A program made the translations under genes and the position numbers. The notes below the pieces were generated by a model. That model saw nothing but the letters and a program-made list of their open reading frames with translations. It made no database searches and was not told where the DNA came from. From Tritrichomonas musculus (lineage: Eukaryota; Parabasalia; Tritrichomonadida; Tritrichomonadidae): DNA of 64,000 bases. Position 1 is the first letter of the stretch; each line of letters opens with the position of its first letter. Below, piece by piece: positions 50,403 to 63,500 of the stretch. The stretch lies in NCBI GenBank assembly GCA_039105265.1, contig JAPFFF010000001.1, positions 1,860,001 to 1,924,000 of the forward strand. Direction: 5' to 3'.

Positions 50403-51443
50403 ATGCAAAATCAGACAATCACCGTCATCTATCAAGACGAATGTTACCCAGTTATTTATTCCAAGCTTTATGATTCTTCGGATAAGTTCCGCCAAATGAT
50501 AAAGCCATATATTGAAAATGGAACTGATATTCAAAAGCTTCAATTAAAAATAATATATGATAAATTCAGCTCCAGGAATGTTAAAAACTTCCTCAAGATC
50601 TTACAAAGCCAAAAGAACGATGTTCATGCACACGAAATTGCAGAAATTTGCGAACTTGCAAAAATGTTCCAAGCTAATCAACTTTATAATAAAGGAATGG
50701 CTTTTGTCCGTAATCGCGTTGATCCAAATTTTTGCATTACTAATGATTATAATGAAGGGAATGGTGAAAAGTATCTGGAGATTGCTTATGTTAAAGATTT
50801 ATTTTCTCCACATGCTAAAAGTATGAATGATATCTCGCTCAATGGGAAAATGATTTACCCAAACTCTAATATAGAGAATAGTATGTCAAAGAGCCAAGTT
50901 AAATTTCCAACCACAGACAATCTTCATTCTGTTTGTTATAAAATTCAAATCTTTAATCCAGTTATGAAATGCTGCCGTTTCTTCTTTTCAAAAGAAGGAA
51001 GAATTTTGTATACAGCAAAACACAAAGCAAAAGAAATTTTTATAAGCGAAGGTAATGACATTCATATCCATGACAATAAATTCAAAATTTCCCAAAACAG
51101 CGAAGGATATAATATCGTTAACACTGATGACCAAGAGTTCAAGATTACTTATATTCCAACTGGCACAAAAAAGCAATATTCGTTAGAGACCTCATTCGTG
51201 CACGAAGGTAAAAAACTTTATTGGAGTCCAAAGGAATCAGATGCAAATCTTAATGGTGAGTATAATCACGTTCCAATTCCTTCAAAGAAAAACATTGTGT
51301 TAAAGAATCCCGCTGGAAGTCCAACTTTTATCTTCAGAAAAATGGGAAATGACGTATATGAAGCTGAATGTCTTTCATCTCTGAATCCTTTGGTGATTTT
51401 TTCTATAAGTTTATCCCAAATTGTGGGGCCGGCTTCTTTTTGA
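50403..51443 (+). CDS. BTB-like protein with tubby-like C-terminus
   Basis: This 346-residue protein begins with a BTB-like region (DECYPVIYSKLYDSSDKFRQ … YDKFSSRNVKNFLKIL … AHEIAEICELAKMFQANQLYN). Its C-terminal half looks like the tubby/LOR beta-barrel: YKIQIFNPVMKCCRFFFSKEG, then KKNIVLKNPAGSPTFIFRKM. It ends in NPLVIFSISLSQIVGPASF, which parallels the buried C-terminal helix of tubby proteins (PLCAFQAFAIALSSFD). Tubby domains often bind phosphoinositides, but no specific residues can be assigned. I chose ATG 50403; two upstream codons would require a TTG start. TCATTAA at 50374 is a possible initiator. BTB-tubby fusions are not common outside trichomonads as far as I know. Confidence 0.65.
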   Translation: MQNQTITVIYQDECYPVIYSKLYDSSDKFRQMIKPYIENGTDIQKLQLKIIYDKFSSRNVKNFLKILQSQKNDVHAHEIAEICELAKMFQANQLYNKGMAFVRNRVDPNFCITNDYNEGNGEKYLEIAYVKDLFSPHAKSMNDISLNGKMIYPNSNIENSMSKSQVKFPTTDNLHSVCYKIQIFNPVMKCCRFFFSKEGRILYTAKHKAKEIFISEGNDIHIHDNKFKISQNSEGYNIVNTDDQEFKITYIPTGTKKQYSLETSFVHEGKKLYWSPKESDANLNGEYNHVPIPSKKNIVLKNPAGSPTFIFRKMGNDVYEAECLSSLNPLVIFSISLSQIVGPASF

Positions 51444-53170
51444 TCAAGTAAACACTGCTAGAATATCAATTATTACGCTTAAATGGCCTGATCAGACAAT
51501 TAAGCAATGTTATTAAAATAATAAACAAGCGATTATTTAATATTTTTACTTCTTCACTTTGCGCCGAAATTATAAAGTTGTAAAGATCCTTTTTTCTTCT
51601 TCGTCTGTATTTTTTTAAGTTTTTCTAAATACGTTAAGGACGACCTTTCTATGAAAAATGATCGTCGTGATTACATTAATTTTACCTCAATCTTTCATAA
51701 TTTTAATGTAAAACTCATATTAACAAATAAATAATTGGAATATAATGCATATAAAAAAATAATTAAATAATTATTCAGCTTTGAAAAAGAGATATTTCAA
51801 AAAATAAAAGTGAATAAAGCCAAAAAACGTTTATATTTTTTCTAAGAATTTCAAAATGTAATAACTCAAAGAGGATGTCCCACAGAAATAAAATTCAATT
51901 TTTTTCAATGATTTCTATTTTATTGTTGTTCAAAATAAGAAAAATCAAATAAATGTAAGCGATAAAGTTTAAATCTACTTATAATTTAGCTGAATGACTG
52001 ATTCGTGAAAATAATATAATTCTCAACATCTTTGACTTGTAAATATATTTTTTTGTTTTGAAAGGATATACAGCATTAGTAACATGATTATATTAATAAT
52101 TTGCATTTTTGCGCCACAGTTTTGATTTTCTTTTGTAAAAACAAGATCATCAAGTTGTTTTGATTGAAACAAAAAAAAATAGTCTATAAATATTCTATTA
52201 ATCATTATTTTATTTTTTTTAATTTTATTAAATTTTAAATTGATATATTAATCAAAAATTTGTCGAGTTAAAATTAAGATATTAGCAAATAAATTTGCTT
52301 AATCATTTTTGACCAAATACTAATTCAAAAAAAAGAAAATTTCAATGGCTCAGTACGATAAATTTAAAATTTTTAACGTACATTTTGGTTTTTATTCTTT
52401 TTATATGAAAACAAGAAGCAATCAAAAGCAAAAAAATCAATTATAGAAATATAATAGATCGAATAGATCCGATATTTGGAAATAAAGGATAGTTTGCTAA
52501 GCTTATTACTAGAATTCAGATAATCACATACAACTTGGAAAGAAATTTATATTATTAAATGATAGTATCATTATTTATATACTCCAAAAATTAGGATTTC
52601 AGATTTTTAAATTACAAAAAGTTGGTAATTGCTAAAAAGAAATTACCTATTCTATTTAATTTCAAAATATTTACGACCTAAACAATAAACTTAAGTTGAA
52701 TTTTTATAAATACTTCATAAGTTCACACGATTTTGGTACTAGCTCATCTTCTACTGCAAAAAATTGAAAAAAAAAACAATGAATAATAAGCCTTGGTTTT
52801 TGTATTTACAATTGTATACAACTTGTCCGTTTAAAAATTACAATTGTAATTACAATTGTAAATACGTTATTTTCTCGATATTAGTTTTTTATTTTTATCT
52901 TGATCTACAATTATTTTTTTATATTAAAAATGTTTTTAATAATTTAAAAATAAAAAGATAAAATAGTAAAATGTTTTTCAAATTAAATAATATTATTTTT
53001 GATTCTTCATAAAATAAAAAAAAATATAGGGGCTACAACGATAAGAATTTGTCAAAAAATTGAAAGAAAAATTAAATATCTGATGAATTTATTAATAAAG
53101 GTAACAAATATCATCTATATATATTCACAAATATAAATTATTGCTCAATTTTTTAAAATAAGTAGTTATA
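51444..53170. other. AT-rich intergenic region
   Basis: I see no gene. Near 52836-52862 is a palindromic stretch of alternating TTACAATTG and TAATTACAATTG. Two open frames of 60-65 codons are not convincing. Confidence 0.45.
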
Positions 53171-53177
53171 TATTTGC

Positions 53178-53345
53178 CACGATTTTTGCACTTCGTTCAA
53201 AAACCGCGTCAAATATTTCCCATCCGCGACCCCAGCCCCGCCCTGTCAGGTATGATCCCCCACTCCCATTAATGATCTTCCACTGGGCTTGTTCTCAGGA
53301 TTCCTCTCAACGCTCTGCTAGGAAGGAGGCCCCGTATCGTTAACA
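53178..53345. other. GC-rich non-coding tract at the edge of the giant-ORF region
   Basis: About 170 bases, centred on CCCATCCGCGACCCCAGCCC, are far more GC-rich than any other non-coding DNA here except the hAT ends. No frame, tRNA or clear inverted repeat is visible. It separates ordinary AT-rich intergenic DNA from the gene cluster at 53387-64000 and could be an element terminus, an RNA gene or a regulatory block. Confidence 0.5.
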
Positions 53346-53386
53346 TCAAAAAAGCTATAGAAAAAGTTGTTAATTGTGTGGTTTAC

Positions 53387-53908
53387 TTAAAGGCAATCGT
53401 TTGCATGGCATTCAATTGGATAGTATATCCATCTTGTGTAAAATCCTATTCTATTAAATAAATGCTCTGCATATGAATCTAGAAATTGGTACATTCCTCT
53501 TTGAGGGTCCAATAGGGTCCAATCAATTGTGGTATTTGGGAAAAATTGAAAGAATCTGGTAGAAATGCTCGTAAAAAGATTTTCATCGAAATTGAATTTA
53601 CATTTGACTATATCAAGGGTTGTTTCAAACATTTTTTGTCTAATTTCTATGCATTTGTGAAGTTCACGATAATAATTTCTGATAAATTCTTGCTTCGGGC
53701 CAATATTGAATGGTGTATCTTTTGCTGTTACAATTTTGCATAAACTCTGGTACATATAGTCATCTTCATTTAAATCTAAATCTTCTGGGTGTTTATCGAT
53801 AAGATCTGATAGGTTCTCTATTGGGTAGTTCTCTGTAGGCTCTACGTTGGACTCGGAGATGGCGAACATAAGTAAAAATGATGTGATGAGGTGAGCACGA
53901 AAAATCAT
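53387..53908 (-). CDS. small secreted protein, unknown
   Basis: This 173-residue protein has a good signal peptide (MIFRAHLITSFLLMFAISES), cut probably after residue 20. The mature part is acidic at its N-terminus (NYPIENLSDLIDKHPEDLDLNEDD) and rich in aromatic residues toward the C-terminus (RFFQFFPNTTIDWTLL). Cysteines are few (C57, C92, C108 and two near the end) and there is no second TM helix, so it should be soluble and exported. I recognise no family. It is divergent from the coiled-coil gene at 54055 across a 146-bp GC-rich spacer, and differs from the rest of the window in having close neighbours. Confidence 0.6.
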   Translation of the reverse strand: MIFRAHLITSFLLMFAISESNVEPTENYPIENLSDLIDKHPEDLDLNEDDYMYQSLCKIVTAKDTPFNIGPKQEFIRNYYRELHKCIEIRQKMFETTLDIVKCKFNFDENLFTSISTRFFQFFPNTTIDWTLLDPQRGMYQFLDSYAEHLFNRIGFYTRWIYYPIECHANDCL

Positions 53909-54054
53909 ATTTTTTATTTGGGTCCCTTATGGGGTGCCCCTAGGTGTTGCAGGGTGCCTGAGTTGTTGTAGAGGTGCCCTCTAAGTTTTCGGGGTGGAGA
54001 CCGTTTACCAAAAATCTAATTTTTTCTCGTTAGGTCATCACATCACTTTTTTTC
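53909..54054. promoter_or_regulatory. divergent promoter spacer with repeated GGTGCC
   Basis: The spacer between two head-to-head genes holds three G-rich GGTGCC motifs (GGGGTGCCCC, AGGGTGCCT, AGGTGCCCT, 53933-53981). At its right end TCACTTT with +1 A at 54045 lies 10 bases before ATG 54055, a good initiator. Confidence 0.5.
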
Positions 54055-54465
54055 ATGTACAGCAGGAAGCAAGATAAGCAAAGTCTTAAGGTTTTCAGAA
54101 AGACAGTACGCAACTTTATTTATGATACAACAAGGTTATTGGAATTAGCTGATTCATTAAACGACGACATGAAAACAATTGAAAGACTGGAATCAGAAAA
54201 TCGAAGGCTCACCGAAGAAAACGGCTATATAAATGATGAAATTGATAAAAATCCAAAGTCCGATCCGATATGGGAAATGATGGTTGAAAATGAGCTAAAA
54301 ATTGATGAAAATCGAGATAAATTGGACGATTTGAAAAAAGAAGAAGAAAAAAAGAAAGTCCAATTGGAATCAAAAGCACAAGTATTGAATCAATTTGTCG
54401 ATGGGTTACGAGATTGCTTCGTTGACCCACTAAATTTGAAGGAACCAGAAGATTCAAATGAATAA
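54055..54465 (+). CDS. small coiled-coil protein, unknown
   Basis: This 136-residue charged protein is almost entirely helical. Residues about 35-112 read as coiled coil with a break at NPKSDP (LNDDMKTIERLESENRRLTEENG … NELKIDENRDKLDDLKKEEEKKK). It has no signal peptide or TM helix. I recognise no family. Its initiator (TCACTTT, 10 bases upstream) is strong. The stop codon is 46 bases before the giant frame at 54512, which itself has no clear initiator. The two could therefore share a transcript or the spacer could be an unusually compact promoter (inference). Confidence 0.6.
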   Translation: MYSRKQDKQSLKVFRKTVRNFIYDTTRLLELADSLNDDMKTIERLESENRRLTEENGYINDEIDKNPKSDPIWEMMVENELKIDENRDKLDDLKKEEEKKKVQLESKAQVLNQFVDGLRDCFVDPLNLKEPEDSNE

Positions 54466-54511
54466 ACCATTTACTAGCTAAACTTTTTTGAATTATTTAT
54501 TTGTTTAAAAA

Positions 54512-57500
54512 ATGACAAATCAAACTCTAAGTATATCATATGAATATCAAGGAATTTCGGTTACTTTTAAAGATCAAGATGCAAAGAAAGAATTTGAATT
54601 TTTAATTAGAATTTGTCAGGAAGTTGAAATTGATGAACCAAATATACAAACAATTCATCAATATTTTACAGAAAATCCAAATACAATAGAGGAAACAAAT
54701 GAATTAATTTTATATACTCATTTAATGATAGAAACGTTAGCTTTAAAAGAACTTCATCTTGGTGATACTCTTGGATTAACATTAGATAATGTAAATGCCG
54801 AATATCAACAAAAAAGAGGAGATTTGATGAATTCGATAAAAGATATCAAAAAGAAAAAATCGGCTAAATTTGAGGAATTATTTATTAAATTTGATAGAAG
54901 TCATTATTTGCCAGTTGATCCAACAGATTATGATATATGTTTGAATTATAAAGAAACAAGAGAATTGTATGAATTGGTTCAACACGCTTTTCATATGGAC
55001 CCAGGAAGAAAGTTAGATCAAGCTTTCGATGCAACTTTTCAATTAGGGGATCTCTATATTTATTCATTTAGTGGGAAACCTTACAATCCTCTTTATATGA
55101 GATTTTACAAAGCATTTATTCAACAATCTTGGGGCGAATTGAATAAACAGGTTTTAATAAGTTTATTGAATTCAGACGCAATTTTTGAGGTTTGTGATGC
55201 GTTAAATTCAAAAATATCAAGAACAATAATATATGAAAATAAAGGAACAAATGAACAACGTCAATTCCGATTCCTTCCGAAAGAAAGAATGGACATTCGA
55301 GCAGATGATTATATATCTTTAGCAGGAGCTGAACAAGACGGTGCAATGTATGTATTGAATAATCTAAAAGGAATTCTAACAGTTTTACAAAATTTGGAAA
55401 AAAATCATGAAAATGTTCAAACTTTATTCACAGTTGCATTAATAAAATATATTCATTTTGAAAATAAAAACTGGTTTGATCCTTCAGTCTTTTCAAAATA
55501 TTTGAATATTTTATTAACTGATTGTGAAAAGTTTAATGTAACCAATTATAATGACCTGGTTTATGGTGATAAATGGGATGAAACGAGAAACTTTATTTTG
55601 CAAAAAGTATTACTTTGGAATAACGAACAAGATCAATGGACATTTAAGGCACAACTCAGACAAAAAGTGATTCATTCAATAGCACGACAAAAAGATATCA
55701 AAGATCTTTGTGAGAAATTATTAATTGAAAAGTTAACATTAGAAAGCACGCCGATATCACCTGATAACGTACAAGATCAAATGAAAATGTTGGAAGAAAT
55801 AGTCGACAAGAAAGGGGTTGATATCGATGATAGATACACAACAATTTGTACCATGTTAATTCAAGAAATTGCGGAAATCAATCCAGAAAGAGGTGCAGCT
55901 TTAATGAAAGGAAGTACAGACGAAAGAAATGTTGCCTTATTACATTTGAATATTTGGTATGTTATCCAAGATTACATTCATGATACGAAAACTCCAGAAG
56001 ATACCCGAATAAAAAATTGTGTTGAGCAATTTAGACAATATCCATACTCGTCAAAAGCAATAGAAAATATAATGAATAGTTACAACAAAAATGATAAAAA
56101 TCAAGCTTATCGTCGAATAATTGGTGAAACTGCATATAATTTGTGTTTAATGAAAGCATATACTGGTGAAATAGGTTTGGATAATGTGATAGATTTATTA
56201 CCACAAATGTTTTCAAATTTAGATAAAGACATAAAACAAGAGTTACAAACATTTTTATCATCTGAACCCAATCTTGACCAGGATCAAACGTTATTTATGA
56301 TTGCAAATGACAAGTTATGGGAAACTCAAGTATCAATGGAGGAATTGTATGCAAATAACCCAGATATTATTAACATGATGCACAAACAATGGATTGCTGA
56401 AAAAATAAAAAAAAGAGAAAAAATTTGGTTAGATGAGGCAAAAGCTGAAGAACAAGAAATTCAAAATGAAGCAGAAAATCAAGAAATTTTAGAAGAAGGG
56501 GTTCAACCAATACAATTACCTGAACAAGAATTGAATCAAGGGTCAACGGATCAAGAAAGAGGAAATAACGATAATCAATGGGAAAGATTTTTAGCTCAAA
56601 CAAGAATCGAACAAAGAGACACTTGGCAACGTTATTTACAGGTTCTTCAAGATGAAAATCCATTTTTTAATAAAGACAATATTGAAATAAATCAATTTAT
56701 GAGTATAATTGATAGAGAATTTCATAATATAAATATGAATTCAATAAAACAACCAAGTGAAATAACCGCACAATTAACAAAAGCTTATCCAGAAATGTAT
56801 TGGATAATAATGATTGAATATATGAGAGCTTATTTAAAATGGTCATTAGGAACAAATGATCAAATAACAGATCAGGAATCAGTAGATGAATTGAATGGAA
56901 GAGGTTTTACAGAGCAATCAGAAAGATCAGTAAATCAGATGAGAAATGAATGGAATGGACAATTGAATGATTTGAAAGGGAAACTAGGAAAACTTTGGGA
57001 GATAGGATCTCAACATGAAAACTTAGGACCGGATAAAGATAGTTGGATAAATCAAATGGTTTATCAAGAATATCCAACAAAAAATGCATTAAGAGAATTT
57101 ATTGATACAAAGACATTTCAAAATGAATTCTATCATGATTTTCAAGAATATGGAAATAAAACTTATGCAGAAATTCGAAGAGTTTTGGGAGCATTCAATT
57201 TTTCAGAGAAATATATTCAAGAATTAGCTCATCAATATTGGACAAATGATGATGAATTTAATGATCGAAATACTCGTAGCAGAAGAGATAAAATGGAAAA
57301 TAAATTCAATAAAGAAGGTGGTGTGAAATCGCAAATTCAAAATGAGTTCAGAAGGTGGAGTACAATTAAAAATAATCGAATGGAAACAATAACTATAACA
57401 ATTGAAAATCTAGTAAGAGCTGAAAGGATAACTCAAAATGATATGAATTCAGAAAGAACAAGATTAATTGAAAATTATGTAAATGGTGATAATTTGAGAA

Positions 57501-60500
57501 ATGAACAGAAAGGTGAAGAGTTACAAAATATTAAAGAGGATTCACAAGATTATTTAGATCATCATAACGAACAAGCAATAACTCAAAGAATTCGACAATT
57601 GTATGATAATAATGGTATTGTATCAACAGACGAAGAAATAAGAACAAAATATGCAGAATATCTATCAAGTCAAAATAAAGACAGTTATTTATCTGAGTTA
57701 GGTAGAGAATTACTGCAAAGGCGAAATTCAGCAGTTACAAATTGGATTCAGAGATTCAATAATGAAATTGGAACAAAGATTGAAAATATTAATTTTATTC
57801 ATGGAATTGTATCAAGTGTTGAAAAAGTGAATCTAACCGCTGTCAAACAAAGTTTTATTAATCAAGTTCAATCAACTCCTCAAAATGGTGAAAATCTATT
57901 TAATGAACTGAAAAATGATATGGAAAGACGAGAAGCAAATGCAAAAGATCAACAAATAAATCATTATGGAAATCAAATTCATCGTTTAATATCAAATTCT
58001 GGTCGACCATTTACTGTTGAGGGAATTCGTGATACAGAGGTGAAACCGATTTTAGATATTGAAAATATTCAGGAGAGAGATAGAAAATTCAATGATTGGG
58101 TAAGAAATTGGGAAACAAAAGAACAATTAATTCAAACAAAAATTCAGAATTTGGAAAGAACTTATGTACAAAAATATCAAATAACAAATAAAGAAATTGA
58201 TTCAGCATCAATTCTTCAACATATATTGAACAAAGTGGCAACAACTTACAATCAAGATACAGTTTTATCAAATATCAATGAAAAAATTGAAAGAAATACA
58301 GAAATTGTTAAAACCCTGAAAGAACGTTTAGAATTAAATAAATTAGAGGATACATTTCGAGAAGCATATGGTCAAGAATTTACACAGGCAAAATGGTATG
58401 ATATGATTCGAGAACATTCAAATCTCCCAATTGATCAACAAATTAATGTAATAAAAGCTCATATTCAACAAAAAAATAGAGAAACAGGAAATCTTATACA
58501 AAATGTTAATAATAAATTGACTGAGTGTTTTCAATCAGCATTTCCAGATTTCGATAATTCGTATATTAATGAAAAAGTAATTGAATTGTTATTCCGATCT
58601 TATCCTGAAGTTAACCGAAATTATTCACAATTAGAAGCAAAATTACAATCGTTATTACCTCAATTTAAGAAAATGGGAGAATTATTTAGAAAATGGAATT
58701 CTCAAAATATAAGTAATATCTATTTAGGAATGAAAACATTTCAAGATGCGGGTCATGAAGTTCCACGTTTATTTGAATTAGCTGAGGAATATGAAGTTCG
58801 TTTAGAAATAATTGAATATAATCCTTTGAATCTTCTGAAAATTACAAATGAGCCTGAAAACCAACAAAATCAAAAAATGAGAGAAGAATTAGAATTATTG
58901 AAACAAAAAAGAAATGCGATATTGAGTGATAGTAATTTTCGATTGAAAATTGATCAATATTGTCAAGGAAGAAACTCAGTTGAAAAAGAAACATTAATAA
59001 AAGAAATTGTTGGTCATTGTGATAGAGTTGAAGATGTTGATAAATTTATTGATGCAAAGACGAGATATATTGGTTTTGGAAAAAATTGGAGTCAGTTTCA
59101 AACAAGAGTCGATTTTGATAATTTTTATAAGAGCAATCGAGAGAGTTCAAATTTGAATTTGTTAATGAGATCAAATTTTGGTCAAATGTCACCAGAAGAT
59201 AATATAAAAATTGATGAGTTGAAAGTATATTTATCAAATACATATCCAGACATTTTCCCTCAAAGTGAATGGTCATATATTCAAGAAGACAAATTTGAGG
59301 AAGACGGAGCTAAATTTTATGCATATTTGCAAGGTGAAATGATGTATCAACAAATAAGATTAATGTATCCTCCAAACACAATGCCTGCCACTTGGGATCA
59401 TGCTCAATATCATTCAAATATATTCAAAGCATTGGATAAATTACAAAAAGAATTTCTAAGAAAAGAGCCACTTTATCGATCAATTAAAACAGATCGGAAT
59501 TTCAATCTAGCTTTGAATGAATATAATGAGATTGCTCCAGATCACGAAAAATTAACTGCTGAAAGAATTTTTGCAACTGCTCGTCCAACAGATGATATTC
59601 TTAAATTAACACAGTCTTTACGTAATCAAATTCAATCAAAAATTAATTCTGTGGAATTCAATGATAGTTTAGAAAGAGCTATTCGTGAAGTATGGAAACC
59701 ACATTTTCCAAATGATTTCAAAAGTGCTGAAGATTGGAGAACTGAATTTGGTGATAATTATAAGGCAAGAAATGCGATTTTAAAATTAACTCCGGGTTAT
59801 CAATTTTGGGCAAATGTTAATCCTCATGAAGAGGTAAATTTAAAGAATTATATTGTTAGAAATGGTGGAACAATTGAATCGGCTTATCAAGCGTTAAACA
59901 ATTTTTATAGTCAATATTATCCGATTTATAGTCGACAATGGGTAGGGAATCCAACTTTATTACCTTATTTAACAAAATACAAAAATAAATTTGGAGGTTC
60001 TGAACAATCAGCGTTGTATTATTTATTTGGAAAATTTTATGGAGATTTGAATAGATGTTTACAATTCTTCGCAGCTTATGAAGGAAATCAAGAAATCGAA
60101 AATATGAATGGAAGTCAAAAATATTCAGATATTAATTCATTTTTGCAAACAGTTGTGAATCAAGGTGATGCAGTCAATCAATCTACATTTTTAAATAATA
60201 TTCAATCAAGTGTTACCAATTTTTCAAATTCAAAATCAAATTGGGAATCAAACACTGATTTTCGAAATCATGTTTTTTATCTAGAAGCATTGAAAGAGGA
60301 AAATAAAACAGGGTTGAAATATGATTTTTCATGGGATGAAGACAAAATGTATAAAAATTATTTAATTCCATTAGCTAAGAAATATTACCAACAATTCGTT
60401 GGAAAAAGATATATACCTGATTCAAATACTAATAATTCAAATGTTTCAACAGAATACAATAATATTATTTTAGCCGCGGAAGATTATCGTAAAAAGAATG

Positions 60501-63500
60501 ATGATTGGGAAAATTCAAATGTGAAATCAACATTAGAAAGATATCAAAATGAAGGTCGAATAAATTCAAAAAAGAGTTATGAAGATTTGAAAGATGAATT
60601 TGAAAAACCTGCTGATGCAATGAAATATTTAGAAATTGAGAAAAATAAGAAAACATTATTGGTGGCTCTCGGAAGAAATGAAGACGAAGAATTACCGAGA
60701 GGAGATGTAAATTTTGCTCCATATCACGATATTGACGAAAAAGATTTAACATCAAGATTAAATTGGTTATTAAATTTTGTTTCAAAAATTGAAGATGAGA
60801 ACACAGCTTCTTGGAATTCACCAGCCTTTTTGAAAATTCATTCTGATTATCGATCAAATCATTCCGACGATAGATCAACTCAAACAATTAATCAATGTAA
60901 AATCAAATATGGATTAGATTATGAATCAGCAAAAATAGATTTAAAATATCACTATTTATTAGAGAAATATCGTGAAGAATTTCAAGAAGATTATTCAATA
61001 AAAGAAACAGATCCAAATAACGATCAAAAATTAGCACATATTCATGAAATTGAAAAGTTATTGAAAAATTATAAAGATTATAAAGTAGATAATGAATTAC
61101 AAATAAAATTAAATTGTTATAATGCAGAGTCGGGTCAAGACACTCTAAATCATTTATGGTTAGTGAAAAAGTTTAAAGATAATGTTCAATCAGCAAAAAT
61201 TTATTTAGAATATTGGACATATGTTGGAAAAATAAATGCAATTACGTCAGATAATAATGATATAAAAGATGTACCAATATCTTTAGCCGGTATAACAAAA
61301 TTGAAAGAGATTTTTAATAATGTCTCAAAAGATGATACGGCATTTCAATCAGTAAGTTTTCAACAATTATTAAATCAATATAATGATATTAAACATTCAC
61401 ATCATGATGTTACTGATATTAAACGACTTTATGGAAGTTATATAAATTGTACAAATGCAATGAAATGTGTATTGTTAGAACATGAACTTGAAACTACTTA
61501 TCAGTTGTCAAAAGATAATTTCCCTAAAAATTTTGATGGAAAATGGGAAACATATTTGAAAGCTTTAGAGAATAAAAAGAGTGAAATTGATATAAAGAAA
61601 AATTCAATACTTTGGGATAGTGAAGTTCGAAAATGGTATGATTATGCAAAAGAGAACGTTGATTCGACTCTTCCAACAATAGAACAAATGATGATCGATG
61701 ATAAGTACAATAAAGATATTGTTTATTATAAAATTTTAACGAAAATTTGGGGAAAATTTACAGGGAAAGAATATCCAAATTTCGAAACTAATTATCAAGT
61801 AACAAATGCAAAATTAGCTAATAAAATCAATAATTACATAAAACGATATGATAAATTTCGGATTGATGGTGAAATTCTGAGACTATTAGCTAATCAAAAA
61901 CAAGAAGTTTCTATAGATGATTTATTGAATAGATATATTGATTCTGATAATCCAGATGATGATGTGTTAGACGCTAGACGATATTTGCAAAATGAAATTT
62001 GGGAATCAGAATACAAAGCGTTTTGTGAAGAAGTAGGATTGAAACCAGATACAAAGATGAACACATTCAAAAATGAAAAAGAAAGATATAAATTTTTCGA
62101 TTTGAAGATGAAAGAAACAAGAGATATTAAACCAAAATGGGAAAAATTAATACCAGAAGTAGAACATTGGAATCGTTATCAAGAACCGAAAGATCAATTG
62201 CATAAATGGGAAGAAGTTCATAAAAAATATGACGGAAATATTGATAAAGTCTATGAAGAAATTGTATTCGAAAATAGAAAAAAGAAATTCGAGGAAGATT
62301 TTCCAGATGATACATGGTCTTCAAAATTATCCAAAAAAGATCAAATAGAAAAACTTGATGAGTTCTTTCGAATTTATAATACATATTATTATACACTTCC
62401 TAACTTCAAAAACACATTAGATGAATATAATAGAAGATTTAATACAGAAAAATTATCAGTTCAAGATATCGTTACCAAATATAAGACTGATTCTACGGGT
62501 TGTTTGAATATGATGAATTACAAAATATTGAAACTCAAATTACAAAAATTAGATAAAGATTTTAATGAAAAAGATTATGGAGAAAATTCGGAAGATATTA
62601 GTAAAATGCAAAGAGAATTAGAGAGATATGAAACAAATCAAAATCAATTAAAGACTTCAACAAATATAAACGGTCTCTATAATGAATATGAAGACAAATA
62701 TAAAGATACTGCAAAGAAATTAGAAGATATTGAGAAAGAACAAAAATATAAAGTAAATAATGTTCTCAATTTTTTGAAAATTATGATTAAAATCAAAGAC
62801 TTAGAAACAAAATATAAGAAAGTTTTTAATTATGAAGATCGTAAAAGTTGGGGTTCAACACCAAGTGCTCAATTCGAATATTTAGAAAAAATTGAAAAGA
62901 GATATCAGAAAGAAAAGGAAAAATTAGATAGTTTCAGAGGAATTGATAAATTAGTTGATTTATATAATGATTCACATGGTTTAACAGGTGATAATGTCAA
63001 AAGTATTGATGATATATTTGCAGAAAATGAATACCATTGTTATAAGACTTATCAAACATTATTATTAACGAAATACAATTATTTGAATCCCAAAGCTCCA
63101 AAAGATGATTCATATACAGGAAGTCCAAAGAAATTTTGTGAAGAATTGGAAAAAGAAATATCAGAAATTGAACGCGTTTATGACAAATTCAAAGGAAAAG
63201 ATGGTTGGATGAAATTATCTTTGGATGAACGAGAGAAAATCATTCAAAATTATAAAGATGAAGATACAGGTAATTATAAAATTGAATTGCAAGGTGAATT
63301 GCAAAAATATAAGAAAATATTCAATCTTGATTTCCCGATTGATTCAACAATTAAACAATGGAATAAAGAAGGAAGAGATATCAAATATCTTAAAAATTAC
63401 TTAGCGTATGTCAATAAATATTCAGAAAATAATGAATATCATGAATTGATAAACAAATATAATTCTAAAAATAAAGATAAGCCAATTCCAGCCGAGTATT

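Noticed and set aside
54885-62396. Antisense frames of 60-140 codons under the giant ORF
   Set aside because: They are short, scattered and hydrophobic mirror images of a charged coding strand.
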